Assembly (NCBI GenBank): GCA_023014365.1
Contig: JAEBUN010000008.1
Location: forward strand, 620,001 to 684,000
From: Lepiota brunneoincarnata
Lineage: Eukaryota > Basidiomycota > Agaricomycetes > Agaricales > Agaricaceae
Direction: 5' to 3'
Length of the DNA: 64,000 nucleotides
In this document: positions 22,493 through 35,561 of the stretch, piece by piece
How the letters are laid out: each line of letters opens with the position of its first letter
Numbering within the stretch: position 1 is the first letter of the stretch
The notes under the pieces: generated by a model
Database searches by the model: none
Seen by the model: the letters and a program-made list of their open reading frames with translations, nothing else
What the model was told of the DNA's origin: nothing
Position numbers and translations under genes: made by a program

Positions 22493-24106
22493 TTAGTCTG
22501 CCTTAGGTCCCTTGCCTTTCTTTACCTCACGGATTTCTCCAGTTAACCAAATGGCCGAAAAGAGCAAAAACCCAACACTCGTGCTGATGGCACCAATGTA
22601 GTAAGGCCATGCAGCACTTAAGAAACGAGGATACCCATCATGGCGAGGGGGAACGACAGGAACAGTAGTAGAACTGTATAGATGCGTCCAGCTGTGAGAA
22701 AGACAATCAGCTTCCTGACCTCCCGGACCAAAAAACAAACGGACCCTTTTCGTTTATAATCGATCACAAACTTGAACACACCGTGTCTATCCGGTGCACG
22801 GAACTGAACAGAGTATTTCCCGGGCGTATCCTCCACTGGAGGAAGTGCGATACGAATATGGGGGTCCAACATCGTGAACTCGAGTTGAAGATCCCGGATG
22901 CCAGAGTACGGTTGCCATGTGCCCTTTTGCGGGTTATACCTGGAAACGTACGCGGAATAGACCTATCACATAGCCTGAGTACGTAGATACCGACATAGCA
23001 AACAATGCGATCTCACCAGCTGATCATTAATGGTATACTGTTCTCCAGGTTTCGTTTCATTGAACTTGTGATGTTCAATACGGTCAATACGGAGAACCAA
23101 AGACTCCTGGAATGCCCAGGAAGCAACATCCAATGCAAACTGTTGATTCCCAGAAACAACACCCCTTACCAATCGTTCATTCAGCACACACTCAAAGCCA
23201 AAAAAAAAAAAAAAAAAACTTACTTGGAAACCTCCTTCTGAGCAAACTCATCACTAAAAAGCTCAACTCCACCAGCCCAAACCACACGCGCACCCGTACG
23301 AGCTTGAAAACCAGCAACAACACTAAGTTGACTCCCAGCCCACAAACCCTCACCACCCCGATCTGCAGCACTCACCAGCGAGTCTGCCGATCCTCCATCA
23401 ATCTCTGAAGCAAACGACTGAGGGGGCGCGTTCAGGATCGAGAAAAGGAGTGGGTTAGGAGACAAGGAGAAGGGGATACCAGAGAACCAAATCGGTGCAT
23501 GGTTGGGTGAGACGATGTGTCCAGAGGCCAAAGTTGAGAAGGAGATGGGAATGACAGAGGGTGGTTCTTGGCGCTCCGGGAAGTAGGAGATGAGAGGGGT
23601 GCCTGGTGGGGGTGGTGTTATGGAGAATTCGGCAGCGAGGGAAGAAAGTGCGGTTTGTTTTGTGGAAAGGGCGATGAGGAGGTTGGTTTTGTGTTGGAGG
23701 AGAGTCACGAGGGACTGGGGGGTGATGTCTTTTGCGAATGCTGTTGGATGGTTTAGGTTGAAGAGTTAGGTGCAAGGGAAAAAAATGCGACGTTACATTT
23801 CGTTTCGGATGCAAAGAGAATGATATGGGAGAAGCTGGGGACATCGTCCTCAATAATGAGCGGCGACTCTGCGCGGGGTGCCCTAAAAGACAGTTCGTAG
23901 CCCTTCTCTAAAGAATTCAATCAGCACCCATGACCTTGCTCTAAAACGAAAATGGATGCACCTTTAAGTCCGTCAAAGAAAATATTATAGTCATCTTGCT
24001 TCGTGGGTTCAACTATGACCAGGACAGAATCGCCTGTGCTGGATTTCGCGCTGACTGAAGATACGAAGGCTACAGCGAGCCATAGGAGCCTAGAGAAAGC
24101 GAGCAT
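22493..24106 (-). CDS. wbp1: Oligosaccharyltransferase 48 kDa subunit (OST48/Wbp1)
   Basis: A type I ER membrane protein of about 445 residues, part of the complex that transfers the N-glycan precursor to nascent proteins. The start MLAFSRLLWLAVAFVSSVSA is a signal peptide. Next come VLVIVEPTKQDDYNIFF, the GYELSFRAPR and PSFSHIILFAS blocks, a central GGVELFSDEFAQ motif, SWAFQESLVLRI, and near the end TVPVVPPRHDGYPRFLSAAW, the most conserved family block. A single C-terminal helix (YYIGAISTSVGFLLFSAIW) and a lysine-rich cytosolic tail follow. The frame is clean through all introns, unlike its neighbours. One intron carries a 19-nt A run on the plus strand (23200-23218). Confidence 0.92.
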
Positions 24107-24675
24107 TTGGTCTTGGGTTGCCCCGTCTGTTGCAACGCGCTGGGCCACGAATACAGTGCGCGTGACGTGACCTCCACGTATTTCCTATTTGTCTTCGCTT
24201 GGTAACTGTGTAACACCTTCCGCCTCTCGGACCCCTAATGAAAACAGATCATATTAATGCCCGCCCTGTTAGGAGGGGTCGGTGTTTACGAAGGTTCACG
24301 GATACTGTCCGTTTCTACCGTTCTTCGTGACAAGGCCTGAATGAGAATTTGGGGGCCATTCTTTTGGGTCGATTGCAGTGTTTAGAACTCCGAATGGTTG
24401 AGGGTCCAACACCGCACCCCGTCACCTGCGCCACCGAGAGTTCTTCTATGTTTCCCTCCCCTCCCACCATGAACACCGGAGGGGCTGGGTAGGTTAAACG
24501 CACGTACGCCGGGCATTAGAGAATACCGGCTTGGTTCGGCCTAGCGTCAGTCGAATTTCCCACACAATCTCCGCTAGAAATTTCACAGGCGCGACCTGTT
24601 CGGGAGAAGCCTGCCAACCACCTAACTCAAGTTCATTTCAACCTTTGCTGGGTCTTCCTCTCTTTGCCGTCGGTC
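24107..24675. other. Divergent promoter region, OST48 / adenylate kinase
   Basis: About 570 bp between two divergent housekeeping genes. No further gene is seen. CCTCCCACC-type pyrimidine blocks occur near 24455-24475. Confidence 0.4.
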
Positions 24676-25708
<1,033 letters not shown>

Positions 25709-26275
25709 GACCGACTCATATAGTGTCATTAATCGTATAGACCTCTTGCATGTCTGTGGACGTAATAGCAGTGAGCACTGCCTAGTTTCGTTTGTGCTGC
25801 ACGTCACGGGATCAAATCAATCACGTTCTTTGAAGGGATGACAAAGGTGTGAAAGCCTCCGAGCCTCCGCTTACACACAAAAGCTCTACAACTTCGCCCA
25901 GAGCGCACCAGAAGGCTCCATCCTGAGTCAAAACAACTTTTTTTACTGGTTGAATGTGGACGAGCCGCTCCTGAATGAGTCAGACTTGGGATCCGGCTCA
26001 CAACAGTTAAGGTGAGCGCCGAAACGAACATCTGTTGATGATTCATCCGATTTGTTCGCTCTCTCGGTTGTCCTTCCATCCACCCACATAGCGCCTTGTC
26101 ACAGGTGGTTTACCGCAAACCACATCCCTCACCTTGATGTTTCCATCCTCGAACCGCTTGGATCACCCGTAGGAGTCCCAGGAGACTCGAACCGCCGAAG
26201 CTCTACATAAGGGAAATTCAATACATCAGTATCACTCATCAACTCTACCCCTCTTGATCTCTTGGTTTCGTGTGT
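25709..26275. other. Intergenic region before the Zn2Cys6 gene
   Basis: About 570 bp with no recognised gene. It should hold the adenylate kinase 3' end and the promoter of the regulator. Confidence 0.4.
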
Positions 26276-28457
26276 ATGCCCGCTCAGAGGGAGGAAAAGA
26301 AGGGGTCCCAGTTGCAGCGCGGTTCTGCATGTCTGTCGTGTCGGTGCGCCCATTCAAAACACTGTTTCTCGGCTGTAACTAACTGTTAATGAAACAATAG
26401 ACGAAGGAAGATTGTACGTCCCCCTTCCCACTTTCACTCGAGATCTCACAATTGTGCTGACGAACTACGCAGCGATGCGACGGTGGACGCCCTTGCTGCG
26501 GTCCGTGCTCTGAGCATCAGAGACTGCAAGAATGTGTGTACGACGAGCACCGCAAGAAGAGCAGGACGCAGCTTCTGCGCGAAAAAGTCGCCAGCCTCGA
26601 GAAGAAACTAGCCGAACTCGAAGCTAATCCCACCCTCCCTCCCCCTATCTACCTTACTGACAGTTCCGTCGAGTCTTCCTCGTACCCTAACTCACCCTCT
26701 TTCCTCGGGGGGACATCAGACTTGATGGTCTGGCAGTCGCCAGAAGCACCGATCCTCGAATTATCGTCATCGCTACCTTGGCCTGACCTTATTGGAAGTA
26801 ACAACTGGGTGGTGGAAAATCCGTTCCAAGATTTTGGTTCTAACCTATTGCCACTTCGCCAGGCGACGCCAGACTCCAATGTCAATCTCTCCCCAGAAAC
26901 ACAACAATATTTGTGGGTGCTAGTTTATATAACCGACACTGCCTCATGGTTGACGCCCCCACTTCTAGGTTGGATATATTCATAGCTCATCGCGCGCAAT
27001 GCCACTTCTACTCCAACATGACCCGTTTCCAGTTGCCGTTATTGCAGCAAATCGAGGAACAGCCTCACCCGGCGCTATTACAGGCCATCAACCTCATGGG
27101 ATGCTATTTTTCCAGGGATCCGCAGCTGCGCAGCTTGGAGACTGATCTACTCAAACACTCGTTGTACGAGATCACTGTTTCTTTGCGGGACTGTCGTCAT
27201 CTTCCAGATGTGGTCCAGGCCTCTTCGTTACTGGCACTATATTGCTACTTTAATGGAAGATTTGTGGAGGGTTATCGCCATGCATTTGTTGCTGCACGAC
27301 TAGCCGTCGCTTTGGGCCTCCATCAGATATCTTACCCTGATGAGAGGTATATACAAAAGTACGACGCCTATTACGACCTAGTAGCGGCTTTCTGGCAGGT
27401 TTACATGGTGGACCGGGCGTGGTCTGGTGTACATGGCATCCTCTCCGCGTTATCAGAAGATGAGTATCGAGATCAGATTATTACACCTATGATGTGGACT
27501 GCTGATCCAATGCAAATGATGGTGGGTACGAGGAAGCTGAATTGTGAATTTCATTTTCATTAATGTCTTTCTCCCCAGAACCCCGTTCTCACACCAAGCT
27601 ATCTCTGCGACTTGTTGAGCCCCCATTTGATTAATCCACCCTTGGAGGCCATCTCACTTCCCGGGCTGAAGGCACTGGCATCCGCCATCTTTGATCGCAC
27701 CTTCCATCCAGTGACAGGTGAGCCGCTCACGTTTCCCATAGACATGCCTTTCAGAATACTAAGGCACCGACCTAAAAATATAGACGATCATGACAAAATC
27801 CCCAAGGCTCATCCGTCCGTGATTGTCGCCATGCAGCGTATCCAAACGGTGTTACCCCCTTTTGTAGGACGGGAAATTTGGTTACCCCAAGCCCCCCACG
27901 TTGATGTGGAGTTGCTTGTCATACATACTATGCTCCGAGTTGTTGAGCTTAAAGTATGTGAGGAGGTGGAGAATAGAGCTAATGGAGATGCGAAGATGCT
28001 TTGGACTGTGGATTGGTTGGCGCGATCGGTTGGACAGCTACAGGAGGACGACTATGCGTTTTTGGATCCATTGATTGCGGTGAGTAATGGTTTCGTAGTC
28101 AGCCAGAGGCAAACGCAAATGACTAAACCCTTGTTGCTGGCCTTTAGGGAGTTTGGAATCAGGGGGCAAAACTCTTGATACAGAGAGCACGCCAAATGAA
28201 AGGTTTTATTGGGTGTGCACCGAATACCGCAATGAGGACTATACCAAATGCCGTGGCTTTTGTGGATCACTGTGTGGGAGTGGTATTCCGTGCGCTCCGG
28301 TCATTAAGTACCTATACACAAGTTGCAAGTGAGTATATTCGAACTCGGAATCTAACCCTGCTAATTGCTTGTCCCGACAGCCGACTACATCGAGAATTTG
28401 GAGCAAGATTATCTTCCTCTTGGGCGGACTATAGCACTAGATTTGCACCCGCAGTAA
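26276..28457 (+). CDS. Zn2Cys6 transcription factor with fungal_trans domain
   Basis: The start MPAQREEKKGSQLQ is followed by a binuclear zinc cluster, ACLSCRRRKIRCDGGRPC and then CGPCSEHQRLQEC, assembled over two small introns (exon junctions inside CRRRKI and after it). A coiled-coil linker (LLREKVASLEKKLAELE) follows. The C-terminal two thirds have the fungal_trans (PF04082) pattern: INLMGCYFSRDPQL, a Leu-rich SSLLALYCYFNGRFVEGY, and RLAVALGLHQI. The protein ends GRTIALDLHPQ. Frame is clean through about seven introns. Such factors bind CGG-type repeats. The target genes cannot be told from this sequence, and no metabolic cluster surrounds it. Confidence 0.85.
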
Positions 28458-31400
28458 AAAAGAAAGAAAGCAAACTCGTTTGCCTCACGCAATCGCCATT
28501 CCTATCACTTTTTCGCCCTCTGTTTTCTTTTGTTACATCTGACTTGATATTACATTACTATAACAGACTACTTAGTTAAGTTCAGTTGGGCCAGGGTTTG
28601 TGTTATCCGTTGTATCATGTCCCCGTAATTAATCAACTGACTGTATTTGTTTCGCATGGTAGGAACCGGGAATCCCTACCTGTACACTCGACTGCCAATC
28701 AAAAAAAAAAAATGCACCTGTGCTTCCGGACCTCGTTCTCTCATTCCTTACGATAGGTTCTGCTACCACATGGCTCTTACGTTCATCGGTGATACCTATA
28801 TCCCAGAGGTTCTGATGCGCGGATCACGGACCCTACCAGGGTAAGCCATCAGTGTCGTGCAACAGTCCGCGAGTCGGACACCAGGATGCAATCATCCTCC
28901 CCACGCAATCCTCTTACAGTTGTACTTGGCACTTGATGGCATCCCTCATCGACCATAACCTTGGTCATTCACCTGACACCGAATTACAATCCGCCGGACA
29001 GAAGAGCACGAGCGCTTCCAACCCTACACTGCCCCCTGCACTTCTGGTGGCAGAAGGGGACAAAAGGGGGAGAAGAACAAACATTCCTAGTCCGAAGAAT
29101 GTCTTCCTTCTTCCTAAACGATTCTAGGCATTCTAGGCCTTGATTCCTCGATCCGCAGCCCTGGAGATTTCGACGGCTTGACTTTTTACCCGACGTCAGC
29201 TTCTCGGTGCTTATTGGCTGGGGGATTCAGGGTAAACTTCCCTGCACCTTGTTTCGCTCCTGTGGTCGCTTAAGCTGAGGCAGCAATCCCTCACGCGCTC
29301 AGTTAATCAGAGTAGATTATGGTTGGTTTCGTTGGCTGTGTATGATGTGGCGCCACTGACTGGACAGGTACTCTCACCTTGGGCTGTGTGGATTAAGTTG
29401 GCGCTCTGATGATACAGCGCCAGTTCCTATTTTATGCTTTCTTGGGGCGAGCCTGATGAGGGCAATGATTCTATTTAGGCTTCAGGACCATCAAAGTATG
29501 GGGTCATGATCGTAGTAAGTGGGGATGATGTAGATAGTTCGTCATCATGTGAGGATGAACAATGTACTATGTATTTCTCTTTGCATTGTTCGCTCGTCCT
29601 GCGCGGTGCCTCGGACCCGCAGGGTTGCGATAATTTGCAGCAGGTTCCTGCTGATCGCAGTGGATTTGACTGACATTATTAGTAATCCTCTGGAGGCACC
29701 TCTGCGGTTCTATTGCTCGGAAAGGCATAGGATATCATAATCTCGAGAATAGTTCCGGCACTATAAGAAGCTGATAAAGTAAAGCGTCCAAGCGGTTGCT
29801 GTGCTGTACAATTATCAGCGAGGCGAGGAAGTAGAGGGAATCAAACTATTACCAGGGATTTGGCAGGGCGGTACGCGGATTTAGCGAACAGAGGTGAACG
29901 GTTCATGCTTGACGCGTATATACGCAGCATCTTGGCTCCCCAGAAGCGTTGTCAAGATGAGCTCCTGCATCGAGCCTGGAGAGCCGCGGACCTGCATCCG
30001 TCGTATTGTATGTAGACTTAGAGAGTGGGTACCCTTTGCCGGCCCGAGCTGAGCAGTGGCCTATGCCACAACACCTGCATGGGTGTACGGTGTCTAGGAC
30101 CCGATAGCGGTGCACTGTATCCTGGTACTGGAAGTACTGGACAGCCATGATACCAAAGGTAGTTCATCGAGTTGGGTGCGGTGCAAATCTTCACGCATTT
30201 TCGTTCGTTCCGAGTCTTTTCCGAGCCATTCGTTATTCTCTTCCTTTCGACACGGCTGAAGGATTTGACAGGACCTGGTGTGATATAATCAATAGTGGTA
30301 ATCACACATAGATATGCCAATCACAGATGTTATGAAAAGGGCTATCACCGAAAGATTACCCGGAGCAGACCGCGCTTACTGGGTAACTCGAAATGTCCGC
30401 TCGGGGGAGTGTATGTTTTTCCCTTTTCTTTCTTTCTTTGTTTTGTTTTATTTCTTTTCAGGAGAGTTTTGTATGATGGACGGAGTCGGAATTCCAGTGA
30501 TGCACCGCGTCGTCCGAAAAACCTGTATCTTGAGGTGGATCTTTTTGGTAGCCGCGGCCGTTTGTCGGTGTGATCCGTGGTTGGAGGGTGGTAGAGGTAT
30601 CCAGCGTAAAATTTTACATTTCCATCGAGGTTAGCGTCAATGCCAGCCGGGAGCATTCCTCTACGGAGACGAAAAGTCGGGGATCTTGTCGCGGTGCATA
30701 CGGTTCCTCGACCCGGATGTGTTGTGTCTCGGATTATTGTTGTGCAGTCGGACGAGGATGATCTTCCCCAACAGCCTAATTACCTAATCAATATTCCTCT
30801 ACAATTTACCGGCGGATGCATGCTACCCGGGCCCAGCATGTTGCACCATTTGTGCTTGTGTGCGCATTTGCTCGGAGAGTGTCGTTCTTAAGCGTGGGAC
30901 GATGGAACTAGCTGCCAGTGAGCTTGAACAAAAACGGACTGGTGTGGGTTGCGGATAAGAGTGCGAAACAATCCGTCATATTCGTATTCCTTTCATACTA
31001 GCTTCATGGAAAGAACAAGGGAGGAGATGACGCCATGCAGAGCAATGGGCCACCAAAAATGATGGACGACTATCAGGGCGAGACCATGGCCGCAGAGCTA
31101 GGACAAAAGGGTTGATGCCTAGCTTATCTTCACAAACTCAGCTTTGCTAGAGACGCTCAGGATATTCAAGAATATCAAGCCTCGAGGCATGGGAGACGGG
31201 GTAAAGGAATGGGAGAAGGGTGACAGATCTGCTTCCCATTATCACCCTCCGTGGCAGCGCAACAGATTGCTACGACGGTTGCGGCCCTCGCAAAGAGCGC
31301 GAGATAATACAGTGTATGTTGAGACGGTGTCACTACAGGAATGATGCCGAATATTGGACATTGAAGCAAATGCTGTGAGTTGATTGTTGCCAGTCGCTAG

Positions 31401-32197
31401 GAGCGAGCAGCGTAAATATATCTTTTAATTGAGGAGTAGGGAATGTAAGTGTGTAGAAACGGGGGTAGAAGGCGGCTAAGAAGCGAAATCATGACTTCAT
31501 AATGTTGCAGGGTAAAAGAGCAAAATGGAGACGGGAGGCAGGACCGGAGAAGCCGTCCACAATGACCTCGATGCGAACCTGAGAGTAGAGAGCTGAAAGA
31601 GGGGGGTAGATGCCATAGATATGGTTTATTTTGTTGATGCTCTGGAAATGGAGCCAAACAGGGCAGGTAGCACGTGTTGGGCCGTCGGTGAGTTATTTCT
31701 GTTCCGGCTTGGCGAGTTCCAATAAATGACTTGGACCACCCCTCCTTGTCTCGGTCTCACCCCGCTGGTTTTATGTCCTGGGCCAGCAGCGCAACGAGGT
31801 AGGTTCATCCCCCTCTCGTCCTTCAGATCCTCATCCCTCTGTCGCGGCCTCTGTTGACATCATTTCACTAGGAGACGCTCTTTGTGTGCTGGTGCCTGAG
31901 CAGTGAGCGCCCGTTGTCGATTTCTGAAACGCAAAGCATTTCGATTCAACAGTTGGTAACCTCCACTACCATTTCATTCATTTTTATACTCACGGTACCG
32001 CCTTTGCTTTTTTCACGGCAGGTTACGCCGCCCCATTTTTTAGGCTCTTTGCGCGGGTTCATCGGCCTTCAAAGCTAGACAGTAGCGCACGGTCGCGTTT
32101 TGCTCCCTGTCACAACTGAATCAGCTCAAGTAGGCTCCCCCTCTTCTCGATCGATCCTATGGGCTGACAATGAAAGTCCCACATTCGGATTGCATTC
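28458..32197. other. 3.7-kb gene-poor region
   Basis: No known family is recognisable on either strand. ORFs are short and overlap. Two items are worth noting: a possible two-exon small protein (30314-30573), and a separate 83-codon frame (30640-30891) beginning MPAGSIPLRRRKVGDLVAVH, of unknown status. No terminal repeats or transposase remains were seen. The final 200 bp should carry the promoter of the CBM21 gene. Confidence 0.45.
30314..30573 (+). CDS. Possible two-exon small protein, function unknown
   Basis: Exon 1 (30314-30408) and exon 2 (30462-30573) join across a 53-nt intron that has a GTGTATG donor, a long pyrimidine tract and a TTTCAG acceptor. The result is 68 residues: MPITDVMKRAITERLPGADR at the start and LYLEVDLFGSRGRLSV at the end. 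It is charged, with no leader or membrane helix. The intron quality argues for a real transcript, but no homologue comes to mind. Confidence 0.35.
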
Positions 32198-34908
32198 ATG
32201 ATTGCTACGATTGTTACCCAGCACCCACGCAGAATGCCCTCCAGTGGGTCAGATATCCACCATTCACGGGACTCAAATTCAGCTAGTGCTCCTCTCCCCA
32301 TTATTCCACGACGAACTTCGCGGTCCCATAGCACTCCTTGCTCTTCAGCACAACAGTCCTTCATTTCGACAACCTGTCGCCGTTGGGGTCAGGACACGGA
32401 CGACTCCGACTCGAGCTCTTCAAGTTCTGAGGAGCTCAGGTCAACTACCAAATCGCGTCGGAGGAGAGTCAGAGGTGTTCGCTCGGGCGCTCTAAGTCCA
32501 CCTCGAACGAATTTACCCCTGTCTTCTCCACAGAAAAAAATCGACCCTTCACTTTATCCCTGTCAGCCTCAGGCCAAGCAAGGGATACCTACCGTTATAT
32601 CGGAAGATGGTGTCCCGGCCATCGCAGCACCACGGCCCCTCATCTATGTGCCTGGGATGCTTCGTCTCAGCGTTGAGGCAATACGCTCTCATATGGTTGC
32701 TGATCCTTGTCCACATGACGCACGGAACGTTCCCGACAATGATTATAATTCCATTCCACCTGGAAGGTGCATTAGTGAAGGGCCGCGGCAAATACGGAAG
32801 AAGTCCGGTCAGCCGGTCAAGCCATCACTAAAGACTTCTCGATCGTCCACCCGGGGTAACCTCTCTGTGGTCACTATTGGCTCGTCGAGCAAGAGCGAGC
32901 CAGCGACCCCAACGCACAAGGCCGTCCACTTTGATACCAAACTTGAGCACGTTAAGCTCTTTCTGGCGGAGCAAAAGCCACTGGCTGTCTCTCGGGATGG
33001 GAGCCCAACGGAAGACACGAGTGGTACTGATAGCGATTTTCCTTCCTTTATTTATGGGAGTGACGAAGGGCAGCGACCGCGAAAGAAACTGGTCATGCGT
33101 TCCATCAACCTGCCCCTCAGGCCCAATCTCGAGGCTGATGTAGCCCTGGAAGATTTCTATCTCAACTTTGACGGCACGAACATTCTCGGTAAAGTTCGCG
33201 TACGCAATGTTGCGTATGCGAAAAGTGTAGTCGTCCGCTTCACTTTTGATTCATGGCAAACAACTAGCGAAGTCATCGGGAGGTACTCGGAATCCATAAG
33301 CCCCCAGTTTGACCGATTTTCGTTTAGCATCCGGTTGAATGACCTGTTGGCGAGAATTGAAGGGAAGACGTTTATCATGGCCGTTCGGTATAACACCGAT
33401 GGGCGGGAGGCTTGGGACAATAATAACCACCAAAATTATGTCGCGACGTTTACCAAGACGAAGACTGCGCGGGAAAGCAGGAGGTCGGACGACGAAGATG
33501 CTAGCGACGTAGAGAATCTGAGGAGTAGGCTGGAACAGGTGATTATTCAAGGGAAGGGGAACAACAGCACCTCGCTTCCTGGGCCGAAGAAGACAATAGC
33601 ACAGTCTAACGAGACCGACCCGCCATGCTTTAAGTCCAGTGTATCGTTGGCTTCGAGGTACGATTTCGCCACATCACTTCGGAACCCCAGCGCTTGGAAG
33701 CCATCCAATGGCCCTATCTGGCCTAGCTTTCCTCCTCAGAGCCATAGTCGGTCGCAGTCGTATCCACAGCAGCACGACAGGAATTCACCGTCTCCATCGC
33801 TTCCACAAAACTCTATCCCCTGGCCAGAAAAGGGATCTCCTAATAGGCTATCGTCCGCTTCTATGTTGACTTTCAAGGACCAGGCTTTCTTGGGTTCCCC
33901 GCGGGAAATTGATAGGGACCAGCTACTTTCTGTACCACGCGTGCCTTTCGCAAAGTTGGCCGACAATGGTAGCATCACATCCCCTTTCAGTGCGCGAGAT
34001 AGGAATCATCGCCGTGGATTTTTTGACGCTGGAACCCTGGAGGCCAGCAGGTAGCGTCAAGAGGACACCGCCAGGAACCACACCCTCAAAGCTGCTGGAG
34101 CTCAATCTCTCTTTGGATTCCTCCCCTCTACCTTCGCTCGCTTCGCCGGCTTGCTCATCGCCCAGATATCGTTCGTTTCCAGCCTCTTACGACTAGTGAC
34201 AGTTTATTGTCCTCGTCCTCGTCCTCGTCCAGCTCGTTCGACCCCGCACCCGCAAGTGCAATGGATGACAATCGCAAACAGATCTCTTCGCCCACGTTTA
34301 TGCGCGACTTCTGTCAAGGTATGGGGTCGGGGTCGGGAGAATCAAGTACAGAGAGCGAGGTATCCACTCCCAGTCCAACAACTCCAACAACATCTCGATC
34401 TGCCACGCCCTCGCCGACGGATCCATTTGCGAAGGCGGTGCTACCTCCGGTAGATAATAACGAATCCAGCTTGGAGACGGGCTTGGGCTTGATCCACGGT
34501 GTTGGTGGTTTGCAGCCGGTTAGCCCTGGTACACATTACCGACAATTTTTGAACAAGTCCGTCCCTTCGTATATGCTGCGACCCGTCGCTGAAATTTTGG
34601 CTCTGTTTAGATTTTGCTTTTTCACCGGTGGCTCTACCAGGAGAGACAACGCCGATATTACTATGAGCACCGTGCAAGATTTAATCACCAGGCCGCCACC
34701 TGTGAACGACAGCCACGATCTATCACCTGGAGAGCCAACCCACCAGGCTTTCGGCGGGTTAAGGGAGATTTCTATCCGTGCCAATACACTGAAATCAAGC
34801 GAGAGTATCGACAATCTAGCTGCTGTTCGGGATGATTCAGGAGCATCTACGCCAACTATGTCCACCGGAAAATGGGGGTCGAGGCCTGGGACGCCCAACC
34901 TTTCATAA
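32198..34908 (+). CDS. Protein phosphatase 1 glycogen-targeting subunit (CBM21)
   Basis: Start MIATIVTQHPRRMPSSG, though the second Met is equally possible. The N-terminal part is Ser/Arg-rich. The PP1-docking motif KAVHFD (RVxF type) lies at about 32925, followed by the CBM21 domain: NLPLRPNLEADVALEDFYL, ILGKVRVRNVAYAKSVVVRF, DRFSFSIRLND, FIMAVRYNTDGREAWDNN, NYVATF. This is the layout of Gac1/Pig1-type subunits that bring PP1 to glycogen synthase. The C-terminus is Ser/Pro/Thr-rich and ends SRPGTPNLS. Two frame changes of one base each are needed at about 34045-34056 and 34160-34170. An alternative is an intron from about 33990 to 34165. The last frame runs clean to the stop at 34906-34908. 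Confidence 0.75.
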
Positions 34909-35561
34909 CTGGCGGTTGGTCACTCCCTGGTATCTGCAGGCTTTGCCTCTACATCTATGTCTCTCCTCGCCTAGCGTCAAAAATCATCGCCTTGTGCCCT
35001 TTTTACCACCCATGTCCTATTTTCCGTTCTCGTTCTATTTTCTCTTATTTTGGGATGTACGATGCACCGGGGCTGTGCTTTTCCTTATTGTCCTCGGTCT
35101 ATATCCAGTCTGAGCGTGATGTGTCTGGCTGACCATTGGTTCCCAAAGACGATTTGAGAGAAACCAATTTTTCGGAGCCTTACCATCCCCTTTCCTTATA
35201 TTGTCCTTTATCATTTTGTATTTACCTCGTCAATCGTTACCACACCCATTTTCTCGTAGCCTGCCTTCAAACTGTACTACTAGGCTCCCATCTCCGTCCT
35301 ACAGTCTTCTTATCTTTTATTATCTCTCAATACGTGCGTCGTCACAGTTTACGATGCTCCCCCATTACTTGTACTGGTTGTTAGTTCCGGTACGGGTTCG
35401 CGGCGGTTTCACGTGTATACCAGTCTACTATCTATCTAGCCCTGTACTATAGCCACTGAAATTACGGCCTTTAGATCCGCTTGCGTGGTTCCTGGGTCCC
35501 TCGGAGAAAGAATTGATTTGAGTTGAAGATAATGTGTATTAATTTAAGTGGTACATATAGA
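34909..35561. other. Intergenic region between convergent genes
   Basis: About 650 bp of 3' flanks between the CBM21 gene and the convergent Pfs2 gene. It is pyrimidine-rich, with no gene seen. Confidence 0.5.

Noticed and set aside
26150..26210. tRNA-like B-box (GGTTCGAG on the minus strand)
   Set aside because: No matching A-box, cloverleaf stems or anticodon arm could be drawn around it.
28458..32197. Transposon remnant in the gene-poor region
   Set aside because: No terminal repeats, reverse transcriptase or transposase motifs were found by eye; a repeat-library search would decide.
34200..34250. CTCGTC microsatellite in the CBM21 gene as a mobile or regulatory repeat
   Set aside because: It codes a short Ser run in frame with the following S/P-rich C-terminus; ordinary low-complexity coding.
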